Below are positions 10,563 through 22,144 of a stretch of 64,000 nt of DNA, piece by piece. Each line of letters starts with the position of its first letter. Positions within the stretch are counted from its first letter, which is position 1. The translations under genes were made by a program, and so were the position numbers. The notes below the pieces were generated by a model that ran no database searches, was not told the origin of the DNA, and was given only the letters and a program-made list of their open reading frames with translations. Source of the DNA: Lumbricus rubellus (Eukaryota > Annelida > Clitellata > Crassiclitellata > Lumbricidae); assembly GCA_945859605.1 (NCBI GenBank), contig OX243824.1, positions 27,535,640 through 27,599,639 of the forward strand, written 5' to 3'.

Positions 10563-10990
10563 CTATTCAGAAGCGCTCTCAGCGTGACAGGTCCAGGAAA
10601 AGAGAAAGGTCTTCAAACAGCAAAAGGATGCAGGTGAATTTCTTACCGGAATCCTGCCATGAAATCCAGATGGAAAGTGATTCCACGTTGAGAGGCTCAC
10701 AATAACAAAAGCCCGATGCTGGGTTAATGAGGCTCGTGATCTAGGCACAAATAGATCAAGGCGGCCAGTCGAACGAAGAGGGCGTGAAGACCTTGCAGAA
10801 AGATGCTTGCACATTAAGTCGGAGGTACTTAGGGACTTAGCAACTAGGAGCAAGACCTTGTATCTAATTCGGGCAAAGATTGGAAGCCAGTGAAGTCATG
10901 TAAGTGGAGACGTGCGAGCATCGAGGAAGTCATGCGATAAGTCTAGCAGCAGAATAATTTAGGACAGATTGCATGGATGACAATCAAACC
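10563..10990 (-). mobile_element. CR1/L2-like LINE 3' relic
   Basis: Minus-strand translation has the typical C-terminus of CR1/L2-group reverse transcriptases. After YKVLLLVAKSL come LRSTGRLDLFVPRSR, HRAFVIVSLSTWNHFP and CLKTFLF, then a stop after an Ala-Ser-Glu end. It is 5'-truncated and decayed. Confidence 0.65.
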
Positions 10991-11356
10991 TTAGGAAGCC
11001 CAAAATTGCTGTCTTCAAACTAACTGCTCTCAATCGATGATCGTCAGTTCAAATGAGTTGAATCCAAAGAAAGACAAAATGCGTATGCATAAAGCTAGAA
11101 GATCCACTATTATGAAAGTTTCTCACCCGTCAGATTTCCATCGATAACCAACTTCGGTTGCTCTTGCCATCTCATGAGTTTGTCTCTCTCTGTAAAAAGG
11201 GCGAATTGCCACATTTATTATTATTGTAATAATTGTAATTATTACTGTAAATATTATTGTTATTGAAATTATTGCTTTTGTTGTTGTTGCTGTTGTTATG
11301 CCTCTGTAAGACCAGTACAACTACGCACATTCAATTTCATTTGAAGTTGTCCCTCC

Positions 11357-11365
11357 ATAAATAGT
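11357..11365 (+). promoter_or_regulatory. TATA-like box upstream of the ORF at 11402
   Basis: CATAAATAG lies about 37-45 bp upstream of the ATG at 11402, a spacing that would place transcription start close to the ORF. Weak, single-motif evidence. Confidence 0.2.
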
Positions 11366-11401
11366 TCTGAAGCGCAGACACCAACATATCCGAAGATCAT
11401 C

Positions 11402-11488
11402 ATGGCTCTCAACATTCGTGCAACGTTATTGATTCGCAATCCCGCACTCTTCACAGTATCCGCTGGAAGTCGGGCGTTCTACATGTAA
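11402..11488 (+). CDS. 28-codon ORF resembling a mitochondrial presequence
   Basis: The ORF starts MALNIRATLLIRNPAL and ends FYM before TAA. It has Arg spaced among hydrophobic residues and no acidic residue, which is typical of mitochondrial targeting peptides. A TATA-like motif lies upstream. A GTAATC donor-like site overlaps the final Met codon, so this could be a first exon. No downstream exon could be assigned with confidence; one pyrimidine-poor candidate acceptor lies at about 11853. It may equally be chance. Confidence 0.22.
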   Translation: MALNIRATLLIRNPALFTVSAGSRAFYM

Positions 11489-12350
11489 TCATCGTAGGCT
11501 ACTCCACTGTAAGACAATAGGAATTATTATAGGTAAACTGAAATCACAGTCAATTTTAACAGAAAGGATAACAGACTAGTGTAGGCTACCTAACCTCGAA
11601 TAAATAAATAGTCGCTGTTATGGAAATAGCGTCAGTAATTACATTAAATAATTATAGGTGGCAATAGCATTAAAACTGAAAGATTGATGGTAATATAAAA
11701 CAATATAATTTTAGACAATTAAAACATAGTAGTAGTCTTCTTCGTGGAAGCGTCTGGCAATAGAGAGTTGAGTCTTGGTCGCCTCGTTGGTGAGACTAGT
11801 GGTGCTCTGTTCCTAAGACGATTGCCCTGTTGGTGGGTCATCTTGTTTATGTTCAGTATGATTCTGAGGCAAACGAATTCTCCGTATTGCGAATTTCTCC
11901 AGACAGAAGACTTGCGGTTGTGAGTTTGATAGTCAATACCCCAACAAAAGAGTAATTACTTTGAGATGTCTGCTCCACCTGCATGCGTAAAGTCCCCTTG
12001 CCAAATAATCTATGATTGATATTGGTGTGAAGATAGTACGACAGGCAGTAGACTGGCCAGCTGCTTTGCAAGGCCTGCTCTGAAGCTAAACAATGAACTC
12101 GCTACATTTTATGTCCGTGGTTGACTCTTTAGCTTAACCCTCACATTACGATCAGAATGTTTGACTGCAATGAGTGCATAGATAACCTCCCTGTTCTCAA
12201 TTATACAGTAATTGTTTTTTGCCTTTTTATTAATTACCAAATTATTAGTTTAGTAGGGTGAACTAATGTAAAGGTGGACACTCTTCTTCTGACCGAGGCC
12301 ACACCGTAAAGCAACGTCATTCATGTATATATCTATAGTATATATATATA
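11489..12350. other. no gene recognised
   Basis: AT-rich sequence without a convincing ORF or repeat structure, ending in a TA-rich tract (about 12325-12362) where the Helitron-like element is inserted. Confidence 0.35.
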
Positions 12351-13014
12351 TCTATATATATAAAAATGAAACTTTCCAATAGTTCGTCGCATTTTCACGC
12401 TGAAAGTGACGCGCCGATTGTTGTGAAAATTTACCAAAACCTTCCATTCAAATAGCAACGTGTCTTAAGATGTTTTCACCCGAAAAAACGCAACCGTTTC
12501 CACAAAAAGTGAACTTTGCAACTTTGCAATCCGTTCGTCCGCCATTTGCAAACTAAACACGTCCCACACGGCTGCAGAGATTTCATAAACGCCGTCTCCA
12601 AACACAGCAACGAAACATCAATGAGGTGGCGTGCTATGACGTCATAAGCGAGTCGCGATTAATTTTCAAAAGAGGCCGCTTTTAGGCCTTTTCACAAAGC
12701 GGCCTTTGGGCTTGGAATGGACGCTGCGACGGAGGAAAGGAGCGGGACAAAGACGGTGGGGAGGGAGCGGAGGGGGAGGGGAGGTGGAGGTCAAGGGGAG
12801 GGGGAAGGGGGACGGAGGGGAAGGGAGAGGGAGGAGGGAGAGGGAGAGGGAGGAGGGGGAGGGGGAAGGGGAGGGGGAGGGGGAGGGGGAGGGGGAGGGG
12901 GAGGGGGAGGGGGAGGGGGAGGGGGAGGGGGAGGGGGAGGGGAGGAGAGGAGGAGGGGAAGGGGAAGGGGGAGCCTCTTTTCAGCCACAGCAACGCGTGG
13001 CCGGGTTCAGCTAG
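12351..13014 (+). mobile_element. non-autonomous Helitron
   Basis: The left end is TC (TCTATATATATAAAAATG) and the right end CTAG. A short hairpin-capable GC segment (acgcgtggccgggttc) lies just before the CTAG. The flanks are A and T, matching Helitron insertion between A and T without duplication. The interior has a CGCATTTTCACGC segment and a purine-rich GGGGGA tandem array (about 12770-12970). No Rep/helicase gene. Helitrons transpose by rolling-circle replication; this copy would depend on an autonomous relative. Confidence 0.72.
12770..12970. repeat. GGGGGA purine tract minisatellite inside the Helitron
   Basis: Hexameric G/A repeats, the most regular from 12855 to 12945. The strand asymmetry (all purine on the plus strand) could favour triplex or G-quadruplex structures. 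The Gly/Glu/Arg and Pro/Leu frames it creates are artefacts. Confidence 0.9.
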
Positions 13015-13015
13015 T

Positions 13016-14700
13016 AATCTATATATATATAGAAAATTTAAAGATTATTGCATAGCTTCCCATCTCATTCAACTAATCCAATCATTTTAACGCGGCAAAT
13101 TTTATGTAAACTCGACCAGTTGATATATTGACAGCGCGCTGACTAAATTTGACTTTTCGATTTTTCAGTTTTATGCTGGACATTTTGTTTGGTAGGCCTA
13201 AACTTGGACAATTATAATTTGCTTGTGCGGAGGTACGACCGTATGTTGTTAGAGTATGACAATCGAGAAACTGAACAATTTTCATCATGTTAGTTTACCC
13301 CTATTTGGAACGTGCTTAGGCTATAATTAATTAATTTCTAATGCAATAGTTTACAGTTTTGTATGCTCAAGAGTTCTATGCTCAAAATTTATAATATAAA
13401 TTATTATAGGCTCTATACACAACCTGGTTATTACACAGTGTTTAATCTAGACGTCTCTGGGGGTGGAAGTTTCCCCCCAGGATTGAAATTCCCCCTTTTT
13501 TTACAAAATGTTTTTTTTTTAGTTACTGTTTTCATCATTGTTTTACATGAAGTGTTATAATATGCCGTGATATTATTTACTATTTAAATGATTATAATGA
13601 CATTATTTACTATGTTACGTAGTAGCCAATAGGCCACGTTAAAAGAATAACTCGTGTCTAGTTTTATGGCCTACTGGGTATAATTCAACATGAAAATAAC
13701 TAATACAATTACCAACTGAAGAACCGAATAGAAGTCGACCATGACCTGTCTTCAGCGGCGAACATACGACACAAACGTCTTCAAACCAGCAACAAGCTGA
13801 CGACTGCGAAACTTAACTAAGACACTGCTGTCGGGTGTACTGAGAAGAGACAATTAACTAACTTAGGTTAGGGAGCTCTCTGATAATAAACAGCTGCACA
13901 AGCAGGAAAACCTTAGTCGAACCAAAAAACATCAGAGAGTCTCTCTAACGCCCCCTAAACTCCTTTCTTATTATAGTCTCAAAACTGTCGCTAGATGTCT
14001 CCCTTACGGTCAACAAGTCATCCGTCCGTGACCACGGCCCATCCCAGGACTAGACCAGTCGTGGAAACCTAACAACTACTATAATATTACGATACTATCA
14101 TGACTGTTGCAATGAGTATAACTTAACTGTATATATTTGTCTAAACACTATTTTTGCCTAACTAAAAACCCATTTTACATCCCTGCAGAAAAATTGACAA
14201 AATGATAATAGTTTTTAGTTCCTGTGTACAACTATACATCATTGCATTACCGTACATGAACTGTTATAATAATATAGGGCCATCCGTAATATTATTTACT
14301 ATTATATGGTTATAGTAATTATTTACTCTTGTAATTATTATATGACACAATCATGCCAAAATGAGAATAACTTACTGTTAATATTATTTTTATACAAATA
14401 CTATTTTTGTACAACTGAATGGCCTCTCCCCAGTGCTATCCTTCGCATTTTAACGTATTTTTGTCAAATTTTAAAATGTTTTGGTCCAATTATTTGAACA
14501 CCTAGTAAAACAACATCATTACTACATGTGGCTTTCCGATTTTGGTACCGGTAGTTTATTCGTTCTTGGTTGATTTGTGTACCATTAAATATGATTTCAG
14601 AAAGTGTATCTTGGTAAGCAATTCAGGACCATTTTGGTAAACACGGATAAGCTGATTATAGTGCTGAAAAGTAAGCTTATATATTATTATATTCACTTCT
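13016..14700. other. AT-rich stretch without recognised gene
   Basis: No gene, motif or element with clear ends was seen. A G-run/C-run palindrome at about 13455-13500 resembles the subterminal part of local MITEs but has no matching termini. Confidence 0.35.
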
Positions 14701-14800
14701 GTAGGTTTTTTTATTGAAATAACCCAGCAACAGCAGAACTGAGCAGCTGAACTCGATACATAAAGATATTTTTTATTGCAATTAGAATTAATATATCAAA

Positions 14801-14825
14801 TAAGTAAGTAAGTAAGTAAGTATAT
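14801..14825. repeat. AAGT tetranucleotide microsatellite
   Basis: About five AAGT units, followed by a segment (tattctttaatgtaccagc) that resembles a retroposon 3' region also seen near 40380. Confidence 0.6.
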
Positions 14826-15019
14826 TCTTTAATGTACCAGCTGCAAAACGCACTCTGGTTTACAAGCACAAAAAACACGACATAAAAAAACAAATACAAG
14901 ACAAATATGGCAGCCATCAGCGGCGCCCACTCATATAGCTCAAGCCTATTGATGGTAACGTCACGACAGAAGTCATCCTTAGGCAAAACACCGCTCGAGA
15001 AGCACAAGTCACCCCATCG

Positions 15020-15433
15020 TCAAACTCCTACGCGTTGGCTACACGGAGAGTTCAGCCGAAAGTTTCTCGTACCGATTCCCGATGATGGTAGTTTAACAGT
15101 ATTTTCAGTGTCTACAGAGCCGAGAAACATTAGTGCGAAGAGCAGCGACGGGCAGCACAACGCTGGAAACGTGGCACTACTGCGGCATGGTTTTCGGTTG
15201 CTGGTATATAGTGAAATCCTTTCTTTTCCCATACACGTGCGTAATCGTTCGGCTATCGATAGCCTAATGATGAAACAATGATGACGAACCTGGAACCCCT
15301 TGATGTTCAGCATAATGGAATAGTCCAGATGCGAAACACGCATGGCATGTTGAACGTCAAAATTTATTATCAAACTACCGTCCAAACGCTCACGACACAG
15401 ATGAAGAAAAGTCAGAATCTCGACTCTCGACAT
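15020..15433 (-). CDS. unrecognised 137-codon ORF
   Basis: The minus-strand ORF begins MSRVEILTFLHLC with an ATG in reasonable context. It has Cys, Ser and Arg scattered evenly, no low-complexity bias and no recognised domain. A second open stretch follows in another frame (14711-15007) with a hydrophobic segment. It may be an unspliced exon or chance; there are no splice signals or paralogues to support it. Confidence 0.2.
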   Translation of the reverse strand: MSRVEILTFLHLCRERLDGSLIINFDVQHAMRVSHLDYSIMLNIKGFQVRHHCFIIRLSIAERLRTCMGKERISLYTSNRKPCRSSATFPALCCPSLLFALMFLGSVDTENTVKLPSSGIGTRNFRLNSPCSQRVGV

Positions 15434-15594
15434 CAGTAAACATTAGAAAATCCGAACGAAAAGAAGCGAGTTTCGTCCCAGACGTAAAAATCTGCCATAA
15501 CAACAGAAAGGCACGGCGTCGGCCATTTTGGCCAACGACCATAGAGCCAGCTATAGCCTATGTATAATATTGAAATCCTAAAACACCTTTTATC

Positions 15595-15675
15595 AGTACT
15601 GAAATAATGGAGTTATTTTTGCTAAAATGGCATCTTCAAAAGGTACCATTACAGTGTGGAAACTCTCACAAAAAT
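15595..15675. repeat. dispersed repeat unit abutting the Gypsy element
   Basis: A copy of the GAAAT/TATTTT/ATGrCA/CCATT/TGTG pattern described at 2893-3276, just before the left LTR. Another copy follows the right LTR at 24505-24595. Confidence 0.5.
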
Positions 15676-15684
15676 ATTTTTTAA

Positions 15685-16184
15685 AGTGATAACCTCCTCC
15701 TTATCAGTCTCTTCGGAAGCTTCTTCGTATAAGTTCGTGGTAGCATAGGCCTATCCCTAGATAACTGTTTCATTAGCTAAATGGCTAGGTTAAAGAATCT
15801 ACAGTCTTTCACTGTTTCATTAACCAACAACGACGACGTGTTTAACTCTTCTTATTATACTCCAAAATCCGATAATAAAGTAAAACGATCAGCAACAACA
15901 CAACAATGACTACACTTGCGTTATCATAACAACTACACGACTACTATCTTCATCAGTCTACTCTATCGCAACTCAACAACAACTACTACAGCATATCTCA
16001 ACGGCTCTCAACACGCAACACTCCTTCTTCACTCCCACTCCCTCCTTGTACACTCAACGTACGCTCGTCTAGACATCACGCGCTGTCCAGACAATCACCT
16101 GTCCAGACGCCGCGCGCCAATTTGCAGCTGGCCTACCTGCGTCGCTGTACGACAATCGTCGTGCACTGATTAAATTAGCTTACA
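15685..16184 (-). repeat. 3' LTR of the Gmr1-like element
   Basis: 500 bp, by eye identical to 23968-24467 except the outermost base (A here, T there). In coding orientation it starts TGTAAGC, with the polypurine tract just outside at 16185-16210. Confidence 0.92.
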
Positions 16185-16301
16185 TTACCTCCTTCCTTTC
16201 TTTTGAAGAGAGCTAATTAATCTTAAAAATTAGCGAACGTATAATGCTTAAACTAAATACAAACAATTCCTATACTAAATGCAATCACAAAATATCTTAT
16301 A

Positions 16302-17366
16302 CTACAATCTCGATAAACAGTCGGCTACGACATTCAGCTTTCCCTTCTTATAGTTCAACAGAATGTCAAAATTTTGCAATGATAAAGACCATCGGACTAA
16401 CTTAGCAGACTTCGACATTGACTCAGTCAAATAAACTAAAGGATTATGGTCAGTGAACACATTAATCTTGGAACCAATAATAATTTTTTTCAATTTGTTT
16501 AAAGCCCATATGATTGCATAGGCTTCCTTCTCAATCGTCGCCCATCTCCTCTGGGTATCTGTCAGCTTCTGACTGATAAATGAAACGGGACGTTCTATCC
16601 CTTCATCGTCCACTTGTGACATCACAGCTCCGACAGCAAAATCACTGCTATCACAGTACAAATTAAATGGTTTGCCAACCTCGAACATGTATAAAATTAC
16701 ATTTGATAAAACAATTTCTTTAAGAGAATCAAAAGATTTCTGGTGGTCCTCAGTCCAAACAATGTTCTCAGGTATCTGCTTGCTAGTTAAATCTGTCAAT
16801 GGTTTAGCAATTTCAGCAAAATTACAAATAAATTGTCTGTAGAAACCAAAAAATCCTAACACTTGCTTCACTTGCTTCTTCGTTTCAGGGTGTTTTAAAT
16901 TAATCAAACTGTCAATCCTATCTGGATTCATCATCTTCTTCCCTGATCCTATAAGGTGACCGATGAATTTCACCTCACTCTTACCAAACACACATTTCTT
17001 CAAGTTCAAGGTTACATTATGCAGTCGAATTTGTTTCAAAAACAATTCTAAATGTTTCAAATGAATGTTCCAATCATCAGAATGTACTGCAATGTCATCA
17101 ACATAGGGTTCAGTAAATGCATTAATCGGTTGCAAAATCATGTTTATTGCTTTTACAAAAGTCCGTCCAGAGTTAATCATGCCAAAAGGGACACGTGTAA
17201 ATTCGTACAGTCCATTATGGGTAACGAATGCGGTTTTCCATTGGTCGGATTTCTTCACAGGACAAGTCCAGTAAGCACTGCGACAGTCCAAGACGGAGAT
17301 AAACTTGGATTTCCCGACTTTGCTCAGCACATCGTTGACGATCGGCATGGGATAGCCTATCGACAA
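16302..17366 (-). pseudogene. Gypsy pol, RT palm and RNase H
   Basis: Minus-strand frame with the RT motifs GYPMP, FISVLDC, FGMINSGRTF and the catalytic YVDD, followed by connection and RNase H (YCDSSDFAVGAV, EKEAYAIIWAL, FTDHNPLVYL) and an end in CLSRL typical of Gypsy RNase H. It polymerises and degrades template RNA during reverse transcription. The frame is offset by one register from the upstream part (17357-18563): a single-base indel near 17360-17370 breaks RT between CDYR and the YPMP motif. Shown as a pseudogene fragment. Confidence 0.88.
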
Positions 17367-18563
17367 TTTTCAGTATATGAATTCACGTACCTGTAGTCGC
17401 ACGCGAGTCTCAAGGATCCGTCCTTCTTCTTGACGATGACCAGCGGACTTGCCATTCTGCTCGACGACGGTTGAATGATGTTTGCTTTCAGCATCTCTTG
17501 TATTTGTTTGTCCACTTCTGCGCGGTATATCAGCGGTATTCGATAAGCCATGAACTCCTTCTCTCGAAAGTCCGGTCTCAGCACCACTTCGTGTTCTACC
17601 AATGTACATAATCCAGGTTTGTCCGAAAATCTGTCTGCATAACGGTTCAGTACATCCAGTAGCTGTTTCTGTTGCTCGCACGTAAGATGTCCGATCTGTT
17701 CATAGTCCAATTGCAGCGATTTCTGTGTCGTCTCTGCATGGTCTTCTTTCAATGGTAGCTCTACCACTGATCCGAATTCGTCGTCCTCTTCCACGATGAG
17801 ACCACACGATAATGTTCTTGCGATGAACTTCCTCATTTTGTTGGCATGGACGATTCGTCGGCCGTTTTCATTCATATCCACCAGATACGAATACTTGGAT
17901 CTTCTTTGTAGCACTGTACATGGTCCATGCCATCGTGAGATCAATTTATTGGTTGACGTTGGATACAGGACGATGACATTTTCTCCTGGTTCGAATTCTT
18001 TATCTTTGGCCCTCTTGTTGTATTGACTGGCATATTGTTTTTGCTTTTCCTCTGCACAATTCTCAGCGAATATCAGGGCTTTCTCCATGTCCGCTCTTAA
18101 ATTCTTCAGGTACTTTGCTGGTTGTACTCCAATGTTTGGCGGTAGATTTATTTCTTTGGTCCAGCTTTCCTTTAAGATAGTTAATGGTCCTCTTGGCATT
18201 TTTCCATACACCAGCAGATATGGTGCCACTCCTGTCGTTGCGTTAGGAACTTCTCTCAATGCCCATACAGTAAACGGAATGATTTTATGCCACTGTCTCG
18301 GATTTTCCACAATGACATGATGAACCATCTTCTTGAACGTCTGATTCCATCTCTCAACTAATCCTGCGGCCTCTGGATACCCCGGTGAATCGAATCGTGG
18401 ACAGCATCCCATCAATTTCAAAAATTCTCTTGTGAGACTGGCTGTAAAATTTGTGCCTCTGTCGCTGGTGATCACAGATGGCACCCCCACGTCAATGAAT
18501 AGCTTCATCAAAGCTTCGCACACAGCCTTAGCAGTCAATGACTTCAGCAAGAAGATTGTCGGC
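17357..18563 (-). pseudogene. Gypsy pol, integrase C-half and RT fingers
   Basis: The frame opens directly at the junction with the inserted foldback element. It continues the integrase catalytic core: the second Asp in SDRGTNF and the Glu in GLVERWNQTF. Integrase C-terminal sequence follows (GENVIVLYP, SRWHGPCTVLQR), then the RT start (RIPLIYRAEVDKQIQEML, SPLVIVKKKDGSLRLACDYR). The integrase-to-RT order within one frame is seen directly. The first part of the core is on the other side of the insertion. Confidence 0.88.
18555..18563. repeat. 9-bp target duplication, left copy
   Basis: ATTGTCGGC, repeated at 20412-20420. Removing one copy plus 18564-20411 leaves the integrase frame uninterrupted, which validates the boundaries. 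Confidence 0.88.
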
Positions 18564-20411
18564 TAGGGTGGAGTGAAAAATTTTTTTCCTGAATTTCAAG
18601 TAGCTAGATATGTCAAAAGGTGCCAATAGATCAATAGAACACTGTGTAAAAATTACAAAATTTTTGATAAATGTTTTGATCGCCCGCCGCAACTTTTTAT
18701 TTTGCAATAGGCCTACCAAGCGACATCAGCAGAACGATATAGGTAGATTAGTGTCCACACTATAGGCCTACACAGAGTCTACACTCTACAGTCTACACAC
18801 TGTAAATATTGCACAGAGTGGGCCATAAATGATCTCCATCCTATGGTTTTCCCCCCATAATTTTATCGTGGCCAAAAGTAACCCAATTAAGCTCTAACCC
18901 TAACAGAAACCAAAACAATAGCTCTAACCCTAACAGAAACTCTAACCCTAGCTGTAACCCTAACAGAAACCCTATCTCTAGCTGTAGCTATAACCATAAC
19001 AAAAACCCACTCTAAGAGAAACCCTAACCCTAGCTGTAACCATAACAGAAACCCTATCTCTAGCTCTAACCCTAATAGAAACCCTAACCCTAGCTCAAAT
19101 CCTAACAGAATCCCTAACCCTAGCTCTAACCCTAATAGAAAAACCCTAACCCTAGCTCAAATCCTAACAGAAACTCTAAACCTAGCTCTAACCCTGACAG
19201 AAACCCTAGCCCTAGCTCTAACCCTAACAGAAACCAAAACAATAGCTGTAACCCTAACAGAAACCCTAACCCTAGCTGTAACCATAACAGAAACCCTATC
19301 TCTAGCTGTAACCCTAACAGAAAACCTAACCCTAGCTATAACCATAACAAAAACCCAAACCATAGCTCTAACTCTAAGAGAAACCCTAGCCCTAACCCTA
19401 ACAGGAACCTTAACCCTAGCTCTAACCCTAACAGAAACCTTAACCCTAGCTCTAACCCTAATAGAAACCCTAACCCTAGCTCTAACCCTAAAAGAAACCC
19501 TAATCCTCGCTCTAACCCTAACAGAAACTCTAAACTTAGCCCTAACCCTGGCAAAAACCCTAACCCTAGCTCTAACCTTAACAGAAACCCTAACCCTAGC
19601 TCTAACCCTAACAGAAACCTTATCCCTAGCTCTAACCCTAACAGAAATCCTAACCCTAGCTCTAGCCTATCAGAAACTCTAACCGTAACTCTAATTCTAA
19701 CGAAAACCCTAATTCTAGCTTTAACCCTAATAGAAACCCTAACCTTAGCTCTAACCTTAACAGAAACCCTATCCATGTTAGGGTTAGAGCAAAATTTAGG
19801 GTTTCTGTTAAGGTTAGAGCTAGGGTTAGGGTTTCTGTTAGGGTTAGACCTAGGGTTTCTTTTAGGGTTAGAGCTACGGTTGGAGTTTCTCCTAGGGTTA
19901 GAGCTTGGGTTAGGGTTAGGGTTTCTGTTAGGTTTAGAGCTAGGGTTTCTGTTAGGGTTAGAGCTAGGGTTAGGGTTTCTGTTAGGGTTAGAGCTAGAGA
20001 TAGGGTTTCTCTTAGGGTTACATCTAGGGTTAGGGTTTCTGTTAGGGTTAGAGCTATTGTTTTCTGTTAGGGTTAGAGCTTGGGTTACTTTTGGCCACGA
20101 TAAAATTATGGGGGGAAAACCATAGGATGGGGATCATTAAATTTTATGGCCCACCCTGTACAATATATACAGTGTGTAGACTGTAGAGTGTAGACTCTGT
20201 GTAGAGTGTAGACACTAATCTTCCTGTATCGTTCTGCTGATGTCGCTTGGTAGGCCTATTGCAAAATAAAAAGTTGCGGCGGGCGATCAAAACATTTATC
20301 AAAAATTTTGTAATTTTTACACAGTGTTCTATTGATCTATTGGCACCTTTTGACATATCTAGCTACTTGAAATTCAAAAAAAATTTTTTTGGGCCGTTTT
20401 CACTCCACATT
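18564..20411. mobile_element. foldback element with telomere-like core, inside Gypsy integrase
   Basis: Inverted arms of roughly 330 bp (18564-18890 and 20080-20411) share GTGGAGTGAAAA, gaatttcaagtag, gccgcaactttttattttgcaat and a segment ending in a gggccataaa/tttatggccc motif. Between the arms, about 880 bp of CCCTAA-derived 30-bp units (ctctaaccctaacagaaa plus ccctaaccctag) run to about 19775. There the strand flips to TTAGGG-derived units up to about 20085. Flanked by the 9-bp duplication ATTGTCGGC. No transposase is present. Frames through the core are artefacts of hexamer periodicity. The superfamily is unknown. Confidence 0.85.
18890..20085. repeat. telomere-like minisatellite with a strand switch
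   Basis: Units of 30 bp made of five hexamers, each a CCCTAA variant (CTCTAA, CCCTAA, CAGAAA, CCCTAA, CCCTAG). About 29 units lie in one orientation to 19775 and about 10 in reverse complement afterwards. Too degenerate to be a working telomere; the animal telomeric hexamer TTAGGG is its evident source or look-alike. Confidence 0.85.
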
Positions 20412-22144
20412 ATTGTCGGCCATCTTGTACATGAATCCACTATGCACAAGCAATACTTATGCCCTGCTGCTGACTTCGGTTCTATTGGGCCTACCACGTC
20501 CATAGTCATCCGTCGGAATGGAACATCTTCCCTTGGAATTGGTGTAATCGGCACTCGATCCATCACCAAACTTCGTGCCTTCAGCTGACACTTCTCACAG
20601 GACTTACAAAATTTCACCACGTCTCGACGCATCTTTGGCCAGACAAAGGACAACTTGATTCTCTCTCGTGTCTTCTCTTCTCCCAAGTGTCCGCCAAATA
20701 CTGACTCGTGAGCTAATTCCATTACTTGAATTCTTCTCTCTTTCGGTAACACCAACTGGTACACTAGCTGATCCAGCATTTGATGTTTCTTATACATCAA
20801 TCCATTCACCACGCTAAACTCTGATCCTTTGTCTTCAGCGATCCTCCACCACGATTTCAGTGACTCGTCATTTCTCTGCTGCTCCTCGAATTCCTTCGCA
20901 TCTTCCAGCTGTCTTTCATCGTTCGAATTCTCTGTGAACAAGTCCCTCATACTTGTCTCCAGTTCAGCGTCGCTTTCGGAATCTTCACTATCATTTCGTT
21001 CACATGCAGCCATCTCTTCTTCAGTTTCCTTGTTCTCAGATGTTGTTCTTTCGTCATCTTGAATGCTGAGTTCATCTTCGCTGTCCGTGTCATCTTCTTG
21101 CGAACTTTCGTTTATCGTTTCATCTTCTCCGCCTTCGACTTCTGCTCTCCGACTTTGTGCTCTTGTAGTCACATTTGCTTGTAGTTCCCCTTGCAATACA
21201 CTCACTGGTGGAATCTCTTTCAATTCCGCAATTATCTCCGGATGTAGCAAGAACTTTTCCTTATTTTCTTTGCACAGATCCGCTGGAATGCTGGCACACA
21301 CTAAAGTTAAATATGGCGCGATATTTATTGTCCTGTCCTCTGTAGCTGCTCCTTCGTTACGACCGCTCATCCGCACTTCGATTTTCACCAACTTAGCTGG
21401 AATCGGCTCTCCAGCTACACATTGCAAATGAACTCTGCCGATTTCTTCTACTGTCGTTCCTTTCAGTAGTTCCTCGTTGATTACTGGTATCTCGGTCCCC
21501 GTGTCAACCAACGCCTCGACTTGCACAGGCTGCCCATCAGTCCCACGTATCTCCACATTTACATGCTGCAACGATATCTTCTTTATGCGTTGACACTCCT
21601 CTTTACTTTTTGTTTCTCGACAAATTTCTGCAATGGAAGTAGTCTTTATCGCTTCTTTCTGTATGGTGAACTGCGGCGTACACTTCATTACCGACTTCAC
21701 TTCTGTTTCACGATCGTCCGATTCTTCAAACTGGTCTGGTGCATTCATCACTTGTATCTGGTTTACTCGAAGATTTTCTGCACTTCTGCTAAAGTTCTTC
21801 CTCATGTTTGCCGCTCCTGGTGCTTGGCAATTTTTTATTAGGTGTTTGTCAGAATGACAGTTGTGGCAACGTTTCTTTATAAAACTTCTTTGCTCATTGT
21901 TCTCCCACTTGTTGTACGGCGTGTATGATGCATTACTTTCTGTTGGGCGTCCCAGCGGCGGAGTTCGATTGTAGGCTTGTCTGTCCCACGTTGACTCTTT
22001 CTTATCTTGCCAATACTGCTTTCCAGAATAGTTATCTTTCTTTGCATCATTACTCTTGGCTTGGCTTCCGGTGTCTTTGCTATCCTTGTTCCACTTGGGT
22101 TGCTTTGGACTATTGCCCCAGGGAATACGAAGCATGGGGTCTTC
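20412..22144 (-). pseudogene. Gypsy pol, zinc knuckle, protease and integrase N-half
   Basis: Minus-strand frame directly after the in-frame TAG that ends gag. It contains a CX2CX4HX4C zinc knuckle (CHNCHSDKHLIKNC) and an aspartic protease with the active-site LVDTG. A long acidic linker rich in Glu, Asp and Ser follows. Then comes the integrase HHCC zinc domain (HESVFGGHLG through FCKSCEKCQ) and the start of the catalytic core with the first Asp in MDVVGPI. The frame is cut at 20412 by the foldback insertion. The acidic linker between protease and integrase is unusually long. Confidence 0.87.

Noticed and set aside
10157..10637. Poly-Met and poly-Ile ORFs
   Set aside because: Pure ATC/CAT microsatellite.
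12682..13055. Gly/Glu/Arg and Pro/Leu ORFs
   Set aside because: Frames through the GGGGGA array of the Helitron.
15916..16173. 85-codon ORF, identical copy at 24199-24456
   Set aside because: Lies wholly in the LTRs, antisense to the element, so its duplication reflects LTR identity.
18890..20085. True telomere or chromosome end
   Set aside because: Repeats are degenerate, flip strand in the middle, lie between inverted arms with a target duplication, and are embedded in a retrotransposon.
19157..20125. Long Leu/Gly- and Val/Arg-repeat ORFs
   Set aside because: Products of the hexamer-based telomere-like array.
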